A DNA stretch of 40,678 bases, taken from assembly GCA_902492935.1 (NCBI GenBank), contig CABUNJ010000023.1, forward strand, positions 1-40,678, read 5' to 3'. Below, piece by piece: positions 14,109 to 20,942 of this stretch (position 1 is its first letter; each line of letters begins with the position of its first letter). Under the pieces are notes generated by a model, which saw only the letters and a list, made by a program, of their open reading frames with translations, did no database searches and was not told the origin of the DNA. The position numbers were made by a program, and so were the translations under genes. This DNA is from an uncultured Collinsella sp. (GTDB lineage: Bacteria > Actinomycetota > Coriobacteriia > Coriobacteriales > Coriobacteriaceae).

Positions 14109-14750
14109 CTACATCATCCCGCCTGCTCCCAGCAGCGGGCCCAATATGGACAGAAGCAACGCCGGCAAGATGAGCGTGCCGGTGGGAATCAGCAGCTTGA
14201 CGGGCGCACGTTCGATCTCGCGCTCGACCGCGGCGCGATGAGCCGCACGGATTTCGCGACTTTGAGCGGCCAGCGTCTCGGAAAGCGGGGCACCCAGGGC
14301 GAGCGCCTGCCCCACCGTGATGGCAAAGGTCTCGAGCGCTCGCACGTCCAGGTCGCGCGCGGCGGCCAGCAACTCGTCCTCACGCGTGCCCACGCCCACC
14401 TGCCACGCCATGCAGGCCCGCTCAAGGCGAAGAGCCAGCACTGACCGGCGGTTGGCACAGAAAATCTCAAGCGCCGCATCAAACGAAAGACCGGCCGAAA
14501 GGCCCAAGCGCACAACATCGATCATCTCGGACACTTCGCCGAGCGACACTCGCGCCGGACCGCCCGCTCCAACCGCGCCCTTCATTCGCGCGGTCAGAGC
14601 ATCGACCACCGAGCGGCCCGCGGCAGCGACCAGCACCGCCTCGCGCTTGCAGGCCCCTGCGATCTTGCGTGCATCCGCCCGATCCAAACCCGTCGCGACA
14701 AATACACTCAGGGCGCACAGGCAAGCCGCAACTGCAACCGGGGCGCTCAT
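14109..14750 (-). CDS. tadC: TadC-like inner-membrane platform protein
   Basis: This 213-residue protein has one N-terminal membrane helix (MSAPVAVAACLCALSVFVA), a cytosolic T2SSF-like domain (with LSAGLSFDAALEIF and ITVGQALALGAPLSETLA) and a C-terminal helix (LILPALLLSILGPLLGA). It forms the platform with TadB at the base of the pilus machine. The ATG at 14750 overlaps the TGA of tadB in an ATGA junction and has GGTGGAG just upstream, so I prefer it to longer starts inside tadB. The usual TadC has more membrane helices; this one is short. Confidence 0.85.
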   Translation of the reverse strand: MSAPVAVAACLCALSVFVATGLDRADARKIAGACKREAVLVAAAGRSVVDALTARMKGAVGAGGPARVSLGEVSEMIDVVRLGLSAGLSFDAALEIFCANRRSVLALRLERACMAWQVGVGTREDELLAAARDLDVRALETFAITVGQALALGAPLSETLAAQSREIRAAHRAAVEREIERAPVKLLIPTGTLILPALLLSILGPLLGAGGMM

Positions 14751-15673
14751 AGCTCCACCCGCATAATGCGCCGGATAACCACCAGGGCAACGGCGTTGAG
14801 GGCAAGACCCAGCACCACAGCGCCCGCGCCGGCAGGCGTCGCAAGACCGCGACGAAAATCTGACGAAAGCAGCGCCAACACCGCGCACATGCCCGCCGGC
14901 ATCGCCGCGACCATATGCGCAGACATGCGAGCCTGCGACGTCTTAACATCCAGGCGGCGCTTGAGCTCGATGCGCTCCCCCACCATGCTCGACGCCTCGG
15001 ACAGTAAGTCGGCAAGCGGAGCACCGGTGCGCTGAGACACCTTAAGCGCCAAGGTCACAAGCGAAAGACCAGGGGCGTCGATGCGCACGAGCAAGTCATC
15101 GAGCGCGTCGGTCGCCGAGATGCCGCAATCGATCGCCGCCGCCACCCGCAAAAACTCGGTATGCACCGGCTCTTGCGCATGAGCGCCCACAAAGCGCATG
15201 CCCTGGGCCAGCGAATGTCCCGAGGCAAGCGACATGGAAAGCGCGGTAAACGCCTCGGGCATGGCCTCTTCTACATCGTGTTGCTCGCGCCGGCTCTCAA
15301 AGCCATCCCGAGCGGCGCCAACGGCAATCGGAGCAACAAGTCCCAAGGCAAATCCGAGGGGCGATAACGACACTATCGTTAGCAAAACGCAGCAGACACC
15401 GCTCGATAGCAGCAGAAACGCCAAACGCCCCGAAGCATCCTCGATCACGAGGCCAAGGCGATGCGCCGGAGCCAGCGATGCCCACGAACGGGCGATCTTT
15501 TTCAGCAGATCGTTTTCCACCAGCTCACGCGGCAGCCTCTCTGCCACCGTCTCGAGCACCTGACGCGCCAGCTCCGCCGGCGGCACCTGCGGCACACGAG
15601 GTTCCACCCCGCACGCCGTCGCAACAGAAAACCCTGCCAAACCCCCTACGACGAGGGGCACAGCGACCTCCAT
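14747..15673 (-). CDS. tadB: TadB-like inner-membrane platform protein
   Basis: This 308-residue protein has an N-terminal helix, a central pair of hydrophobic segments (LAFLLLSSGVCCVLLTIVSL and LGFALGLVAPIAVGA), a T2SSF domain with PEAFTALSMSLASGHSLAQGM, and two C-terminal helices. With TadC it makes the membrane platform on which the TadA ATPase acts. Its start overlaps the end of tadA by 28 bases; no other good start is seen. Confidence 0.88.
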   Translation of the reverse strand: MEVAVPLVVGGLAGFSVATACGVEPRVPQVPPAELARQVLETVAERLPRELVENDLLKKIARSWASLAPAHRLGLVIEDASGRLAFLLLSSGVCCVLLTIVSLSPLGFALGLVAPIAVGAARDGFESRREQHDVEEAMPEAFTALSMSLASGHSLAQGMRFVGAHAQEPVHTEFLRVAAAIDCGISATDALDDLLVRIDAPGLSLVTLALKVSQRTGAPLADLLSEASSMVGERIELKRRLDVKTSQARMSAHMVAAMPAGMCAVLALLSSDFRRGLATPAGAGAVVLGLALNAVALVVIRRIMRVEL

Positions 15674-16974
15674 TCGTCCACCTCCTCTTGTGTGAGCGTC
15701 CCCGACCGCAGGCCTTCTGCGATAAACGGCGGCTCGTGGTCAAGCGTCCAGATGCGCTCGGCGGCATCGAAAGTCACATAGCGCTCGAGCTCTACGCCGC
15801 CCGACGCGGCGCGACGCACCCCCGAATAAGAGGAGACGAAGCGTCTGCCATCGGCGTGGCGCTCGGACATCACGATGCCGTCGAGCGCCATGGCAATCTG
15901 CTCCTCGATGAGCTCGCTCGGCAGATCGATGCCATAACGTGCAAGCAACGTCAGACGCACCACGGTCTCCTGTTCTGAACCCGCATGAAGTGTGGTGAGC
16001 GACCCGTCGTGGCCCGTGTTCATGGCCTGCAACATGTCGCAGCACTCGGCACCGCGCACCTCGCCCACCACGATGCGGTCGGGGCGCATGCGCAGGGCAT
16101 TGGTCACCAGGTCGCGGATCGTCACCGCGCCCTCGCCCTCAATTGAAGCCTCGCGCGCCTCCAGGCGCACCACGTGCGGATGATGCGCAAACTTGAGCTC
16201 GGCAGAGTCCTCGATCGTCACGATGCGCTCGCCAGTGGAAATCTCGCATGATAACGCGTTGAGCAGGGTGGTCTTGCCAGATCCCGTGCCTCCCGCAACC
16301 GCCAGGTCCTGTCGCAGCGACACCGCGCACGACAACAGCTGCGCATACCAAAGCGGCAGCGACCCCAGCCCCACAAGCTCGTCCAGCGAGCAGATGCGGT
16401 CCGAGAACTTTCGGATGGTGAGAATCGGTCCGTCAATCGCCACAGGCGGAATCACCGCGTTGACGCGATAGCCCGTTTTGAGGCGGGCGTTGACGATGGG
16501 GCTGCGCTCGTCGATACGGCGGCCAAGTGGCGAGATGATGCGGTCGATAAGCACACGGATCTGCTCATCATCCTCAAACGCATGCTCGATGGGGTGCAAG
16601 ACGCCGCCGCGTTCAAAGAAAGCCGAGCGGCAGCCGTTGATCATGATCTCGGTAACGGTGTCGTCCTCGATGAGCGGCTGCAACGGCCCCAGGCCCACCA
16701 CGTCATCCAAAATCTCGTCGATGATGGTCTCGCGCTCGGGCGTCGCGAGATCGGTCGGCTCCTCAACATTGAGCGCCGCCTCCACCGCGGGACGCAATTC
16801 CGAGCGGGCAAGTGCCGGGTCGATATAGGCGCTGATACGCGCCACTTCGTCGTAACCCATGCGGTCCATCACGGCGCGCTTGGTGCGTCGTTTCACCGCG
16901 CGGCGACGCCCCGCATCTACAGGCGCTGCCGCCGCTGCAGCGCCGGCAGCCTTAATCCTTGTTTGCAGGCTCAT
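15646..16974 (-). CDS. tadA: TadA/CpaF pilus assembly ATPase
   Basis: This 442-residue hexameric ATPase of the secretion superfamily powers Flp pilus extension. It carries a Walker A, GGTGSGKTT (228-236), an Asp box around EDSAEL (255-260), a Walker B-like RIVVGEVRG (300-308) and a His box, TGHDGSLTTLHA (320-331). The N-terminus is alanine-rich then basic (RRRAVKRRTKR), as in other TadA proteins. The ATG overlaps the stop of tadZ by 4 bases. Confidence 0.95.
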   Translation of the reverse strand: MSLQTRIKAAGAAAAAAPVDAGRRRAVKRRTKRAVMDRMGYDEVARISAYIDPALARSELRPAVEAALNVEEPTDLATPERETIIDEILDDVVGLGPLQPLIEDDTVTEIMINGCRSAFFERGGVLHPIEHAFEDDEQIRVLIDRIISPLGRRIDERSPIVNARLKTGYRVNAVIPPVAIDGPILTIRKFSDRICSLDELVGLGSLPLWYAQLLSCAVSLRQDLAVAGGTGSGKTTLLNALSCEISTGERIVTIEDSAELKFAHHPHVVRLEAREASIEGEGAVTIRDLVTNALRMRPDRIVVGEVRGAECCDMLQAMNTGHDGSLTTLHAGSEQETVVRLTLLARYGIDLPSELIEEQIAMALDGIVMSERHADGRRFVSSYSGVRRAASGGVELERYVTFDAAERIWTLDHEPPFIAEGLRSGTLTQEEVDEWRSLCPSS

Positions 16975-18620
16975 CGCTGATCACCCTCGCGCGACCAGGG
17001 AAGGCGGATACGCGGGCGCTCGGTACGCGTTGCACGGTCGGCGACCATATCGCTCCAAGGGCCGACGGCGCACCCCAGTTCCACGAGCATCTCGCGCGTG
17101 GCCTCGCGCACGCTGGTCGCAAAAGCGCTGGTCTGCCCCACTGCCTCGTCAGCGCGCCCAAACGCCATGAGCGCGGCGAGATCCTGCCCGCCATCGGCGA
17201 TACGAATCTTGGAGCTCAACGCACAGGCAATCTCAAAGCGCATGGCGACGTCCTCGTCTGCCCCGCGCGCACCGAACCGGTTGAACACGGCGCTCATGCG
17301 CGTGCGCGGCACACCTACTCGACTTGCCAGTTCAATGACGCGCGATGCCGATGTCGCGGACGATACCGCCGCATCGCCAACGACCAGGCAACGGTCGCTC
17401 GCCGCCACCGCAGCCGCCACGGCGTCGCCCCAAAAGACCGAGGTATCGATAAAGACCACGTCGGATTCGCGACGCAGAACATCAAGCAGTAGCTCCACCG
17501 GACGTGCCATGAGCTCGGCTTGCTCGGGCGCCGCGACGGGGCCCCAGAGCGTAACGCCCGGCGCCACGCGCATCGATGTGGCCACGATATCCGGCTCGGC
17601 AAGCGCGCCCGCCGCCGACGGCTCGATAAGTGCCGCCATATCGCGCGGAGCATCGACGCCTAACAAGTCGTAAAGGTTTCCAAACATCAGGTCCAGGTCG
17701 AGCACGGCGGCACGCAAGCCCAACAGCGACGATGTGTGTGCCATGGTGGCAACGATCGTCGACTTGCCGCAACCGCCCGAACCCGAAATGGCACAGATGA
17801 CCGGAGCTCGATGCTGCGGAGCGGCAGCGTCTGCCGGCGGCATCGGAGGAGGCGGAGCGGGCGCCGGTGGCAGCGTCCCCGTTTCCCCCGCCGCAACCAC
17901 ACGCTGCGTCCAAGCCGGCATGGCAGCTTGTTCGGTCTGCGAGGCAGGTTCGTTCTGCGCAATCTGCTCATGCTGCATCAGCGATAACTCGCCGCACCCG
18001 GCAAAGCCCTCAACTTCGTCGAGTTCATCCGCCAGATTCACGCCGTGCACGTATCCCATATCTACAGCCGGGGAGTCGCCAGCGTGCTGCGCTGGCCCTC
18101 CAGCGTCATCGTATACAAGGGGGTTCCGGGGTCGCCGACCATGCTCGGCTTCCGCTTTTCCATAATCATCAACACGCGGGCCTCTTGTAGCGCGAGGCGC
18201 CCCGGGTTCCCTATCAACAAAAGCATCGGGCTCAATCGTCATGCGCCGATCGGAATCAACCGCTCCCTCGCCCGCGCGCCCGTTGCCGCATATACTGTGC
18301 GCAGCGATGACCTCGGTCGCCCCCGCGCGAAACAACCCCTCGATATCCGACGGATCGAGTGCTTCTATCAACACGACCACGCGACTCACGCGGCCTTCGG
18401 CCGTCAGGCGCGCAACAGTCTTGCGCACATCTTCGGTATCAAACAGAGACGCCGCGATGATGGCAGCCCCGCGGCGCGACGGAAACGCCCGAGCCATGGA
18501 AATCAGCCCGTCCAGGTCACCCACGCGAAGCACCTGTGCACCCGCATCACGGCCCTCGACTTCCCGCTGCAACAGCCCGTAATCGCCGCACGCGCAGCAC
18601 GCAAGCCAGATCGCCTTCAT
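16971..18620 (-). CDS. tadZ: TadZ/CpaE-like pilus localisation ATPase
   Basis: This 549-residue protein has an atypical receiver-like domain (1-110) and a long linker (111-272) with acidic and Gln/Pro-rich parts, ending in a proline run near 251-262. A MinD/ParA-type ATPase domain follows. Its deviant Walker A reads SGSGGCGKST (279-288), with serine where the typical family has lysine (KGGxGKT). LDLDLMFGNLYDLLG and VVFIDTS follow. TadZ proteins place the pilus machine at the cell pole. The usual linker is far shorter. The first codon is either a GTG at 18623 or the ATG at 18620, which overlaps the cpaB stop; GGAGG precedes both. Confidence 0.88.
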   Translation of the reverse strand: MKAIWLACCACGDYGLLQREVEGRDAGAQVLRVGDLDGLISMARAFPSRRGAAIIAASLFDTEDVRKTVARLTAEGRVSRVVVLIEALDPSDIEGLFRAGATEVIAAHSICGNGRAGEGAVDSDRRMTIEPDAFVDREPGAPRATRGPRVDDYGKAEAEHGRRPRNPLVYDDAGGPAQHAGDSPAVDMGYVHGVNLADELDEVEGFAGCGELSLMQHEQIAQNEPASQTEQAAMPAWTQRVVAAGETGTLPPAPAPPPPMPPADAAAPQHRAPVICAISGSGGCGKSTIVATMAHTSSLLGLRAAVLDLDLMFGNLYDLLGVDAPRDMAALIEPSAAGALAEPDIVATSMRVAPGVTLWGPVAAPEQAELMARPVELLLDVLRRESDVVFIDTSVFWGDAVAAAVAASDRCLVVGDAAVSSATSASRVIELASRVGVPRTRMSAVFNRFGARGADEDVAMRFEIACALSSKIRIADGGQDLAALMAFGRADEAVGQTSAFATSVREATREMLVELGCAVGPWSDMVADRATRTERPRIRLPWSREGDQR

Positions 18621-19279
18621 CACTCGTCGCCTCCGTTCTTTTTGCCGCGCGCCGTGGCGGGAATCGTCAAGCTGACCGTTCCCTTGCCCGAGGCTCCCAG
18701 CAGTTCCTTGACGTCTTCGGGGTCAGCCGCCAGCGTCACCCATTCGATCTTGCCCTCGCGCGTGGCACCGGAATCCTCACTGGTATCGATCACGTGCGCG
18801 CCGCACAGTCGATCGGTTACGCCGTCTTTTTGCACATACACATCCACGTAGCTGCCCACGCCTGTAGCACCGCCGACCGAGTGCTCGGCATCGACCGCCA
18901 CCGAAACGGCGACCTTGCCCTTAGGCACCTCGAGCTTGTGGCTCTCGGCCTTGGTGTAGACATTGCAGATCACGGCGTTTTTGGGAATACGCGAAGTCGT
19001 CACGTCGCCGCGCACCTGGCGCAGCTCGGTCGCCGCGTCACGCGGCAGCAGACTCGTCAGCCATTCCTGGGTTATGACATTGGTCTCATCGAGGGTCTCG
19101 CCCACATCGATATCGCGCGCCGCGACGCATACCTCGACGCGATCGCCACCGTACTTGGCCAAGGTCTCAGCCTGGACCTGTTCGGCTTGCGAGCGGATCG
19201 ACGAGCCGTAAACCATGCAGAGCAGAGCAGCGAGCACGCCCGCGACCAGACTGATGGCGATGCGCTTGCTCTTGTTCAC
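18620..19279 (-). CDS. cpaB: RcpC/CpaB-like pilus assembly protein
   Basis: This 219-residue protein has a short basic N-terminus, one membrane helix (RIAISLVAGVLAALLCMVYG) and a SAF-like domain (VCVAARDIDVGETLDETNV), followed by a conserved part with VAVSVAVDAEHSVGGATGVGS. It is the first gene of the Tad operon. In Gram-negatives CpaB works with the secretin; no secretin is expected in this Gram-positive, so its role here may be to guide the fibre through the wall. The GTG at 19279 is chosen because AGAGGAG lies 5 bases before it; an ATG five codons upstream would put that site inside the gene. Confidence 0.88.
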   Translation of the reverse strand: MNKSKRIAISLVAGVLAALLCMVYGSSIRSQAEQVQAETLAKYGGDRVEVCVAARDIDVGETLDETNVITQEWLTSLLPRDAATELRQVRGDVTTSRIPKNAVICNVYTKAESHKLEVPKGKVAVSVAVDAEHSVGGATGVGSYVDVYVQKDGVTDRLCGAHVIDTSEDSGATREGKIEWVTLAADPEDVKELLGASGKGTVSLTIPATARGKKNGGDE

Positions 19280-19376
19280 GGCCGCTCCTCTCATGGCAGT
19301 GCCGGGCGAATGCCCGTACCACCATTGTCTGGGCGGTCAGAGTGCAAAGCGGCGCAATCGCAATCTTGGTTTTCGA

Positions 19377-19440
19377 TGTCAAACCAATCGCTGACCAAAA
19401 GCTGACCAGCCCGTCAAGCTCGTGGCAAGGTTTTGGTCAG
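19377..19440 (-). promoter_or_regulatory. Tad operon promoter region with direct and inverted repeats
   Basis: On the minus strand GGTCAGC occurs twice, 11 bases apart (19400-19406 and 19389-19395), with a TTTT spacer, directly before a -35-like TTGACA (19377-19382). The seven-plus-four layout resembles direct-repeat sites of PhoB/OmpR-type response regulators. A third copy is inverted at 19434-19440, making an 11-bp inverted repeat (19389-19399 with 19430-19440). The -10 at 17 bases (GATTGC) is poor, which would fit activation. Confidence 0.5.
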
Positions 19441-19479
19441 CACGTCAGCAAACTGCATGTTTCGAGGCTTTTCCGCAGC

Positions 19480-19514
19480 AAAAAAGCCGTCTCCTGAACA
19501 GTTGGGAGACGGCT
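19480..19514 (-). terminator. Terminator of rsgA
   Basis: A perfect 10-bp stem (19505-19514 with 19485-19494) and a 10-base loop are followed by a run of six T on the minus strand. It insulates rsgA from the Tad operon. Confidence 0.88.
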
Positions 19515-19531
19515 GTCATAGGAAAAATCAA

Positions 19532-20716
19532 TTACAGATGAACATCGGGATCGAGCATTTGAGCGCTCACGCGCATGGATGACGCCAAGTTTTGGAACGT
19601 TTCCAGCCGTAGGCTGTCGATCTGCCCGGCGTCCTCGGCCTCGCGAACGGCGCAGCCCGGCTCATGGGTATGTGTGCAATCGCCAAACCGGCACGCGCGC
19701 GATGCCTCGACAATCTCGGGGAAAGCGCGCGCCAGACCTCGCTCGTGACCCACGAGCGGTAGGCTGCGCAGGCCCGGAGCATCGGCGATCACGCCGGCGT
19801 CGCCCGGCAGCGCCACCATCACGCGCGCGACGGTAGTGTGACGGCCCTGGTCGTCGCGTTCACGCACACCGCCGGTCGCCAACGTATCGTGGCCCAGCAG
19901 TGCATTGAGCAGCGTCGACTTGCCGGCACCCGACTCGCCCAGAATCATGGCACAGCTCCCGGCAGGCACGCAGGCACGGACCTCGTCCAGGCCGCGGCCC
20001 TCGGCAGAGGACGTCACGATTACGCGCACGTCCGGACCCACCAGGCGGCGCACGCGGTCCAAATCGCGCTCGAGTTCCTCGGCATCGCAGCGGTCAGCTT
20101 TGGTGAGCACCACCACTGGCTCGGCATCGCAGTCGAGCGCCAACACCAGCGAGCGCGCCACGCGGTCGAGCAGCACCTCACCGGCACCGAGCGCCTGCAC
20201 GATTAGCACGCTATCCACGTTGGAGCAGAGCACCTGGCGCTCTCCACGGGCGCGGCCGCGCCAACGCTCAAAGCTCGTACGGCGCGGCAGCACGTACTCA
20301 ATCACGCCCATATCGTGCCCGGGAGCGCGGCGTACCGCCACACGGTCGCCCACGGCAGGCAGCAGGACCTCGTCCTCGCCGCGCGACTTGGCAAACCCCA
20401 CGGCATGCTCGGCGCGAAAGGTGTCGTCGGCAGTGGCCACCAGCGGAAACCCGCGATCCAGGCGTACCACGGCACCGAGCTGCATCTGCTCGGGCTCCTC
20501 GGCATGTGCGCAGAAATCATCAAAGGCAGTCTGCTGGGTTTCATCGACCGGCAGATCATCAAACGCCGGGACATCCTGCAGCGCATCGAGCCCCGGTACG
20601 CTCGCCAACAACTCCTCGGCAGACACGGGCGCTTCGGTCGCGAGTTTCCGACGACGACCGCGCTTAGCCCGCGCCCCCGTCGTCTTTTTCTTCGCTTTAG
20701 CCTTAGCCTTAGCCAC
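19532..20716 (-). CDS. rsgA: Ribosome small-subunit GTPase RsgA
   Basis: RsgA is a circularly permuted GTPase that checks and releases late 30S subunits. This 394-residue protein has a basic tail (AKAKAKAKKKTTGARAK) and an OB-fold region. The G motifs come in permuted order: VLTKADRCD (G4) before GESGAGKSTLLNALLG (G1) and DAPGLRSLPL (G3). A zinc knuckle, CRFGDCTHTHEPGC, closes it. It is longer than the usual 290-350 residues because of the N-terminal region. The GTG at 20716 is chosen because GGGAGG lies 5 bases upstream. The N-terminal Lys-Ala repeats come from tandem GCTAAG hexamers. Confidence 0.93.
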   Translation of the reverse strand: MAKAKAKAKKKTTGARAKRGRRRKLATEAPVSAEELLASVPGLDALQDVPAFDDLPVDETQQTAFDDFCAHAEEPEQMQLGAVVRLDRGFPLVATADDTFRAEHAVGFAKSRGEDEVLLPAVGDRVAVRRAPGHDMGVIEYVLPRRTSFERWRGRARGERQVLCSNVDSVLIVQALGAGEVLLDRVARSLVLALDCDAEPVVVLTKADRCDAEELERDLDRVRRLVGPDVRVIVTSSAEGRGLDEVRACVPAGSCAMILGESGAGKSTLLNALLGHDTLATGGVRERDDQGRHTTVARVMVALPGDAGVIADAPGLRSLPLVGHERGLARAFPEIVEASRACRFGDCTHTHEPGCAVREAEDAGQIDSLRLETFQNLASSMRVSAQMLDPDVHL

Positions 20717-20764
20717 AAACGCCTCCCAGCAGCCAAAATCACAACTGAGCAGGTATTTTAAATC

Positions 20765-20798
20765 AAAAAGAGCTGGCCGGGCAAAGCCCGACCAGCTC
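20765..20798 (-). terminator. Terminator downstream of the P-type ATPase gene
   Basis: GAGCTGG, one mismatch, then CGGGC (20770-20782) pair with 20786-20798 around a 3-base loop; on the minus strand TTTTT follows. It lies about 145 bases after the ATPase stop codon. Confidence 0.8.
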
Positions 20799-20829
20799 AC
20801 ATACTTTCCCTCAGCTCATGGTCCCGAGA

Positions 20830-20939
20830 GGTTGTCCGAAGGCCCGACCGCCGAGAGGGGTTTCTTCTGAGCGATCCCGCAGCGCGAAGCGCGAGGACCA
20901 GCGAAGAAGAAAACACGCAGGGGCGGGCCCGGACAGGTT
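20830..20939. repeat. Long imperfect palindrome A (about 110 bp)
   Basis: The outer arms are GGTTGTCCGAAGGCCCG at the left and, inverted, CCTGTCCGGGCCCG at the right. Further in, TTTCTTC pairs with GAAGAAGAAA, and the core is GCGCGAAGCGCG. It sits between the ATPase stop codon and the terminator at 20765, and would form one long hairpin in RNA. The outer arm is shared with the palindrome at 32127-32224. Confidence 0.55.
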
Positions 20940-20942
20940 AAC

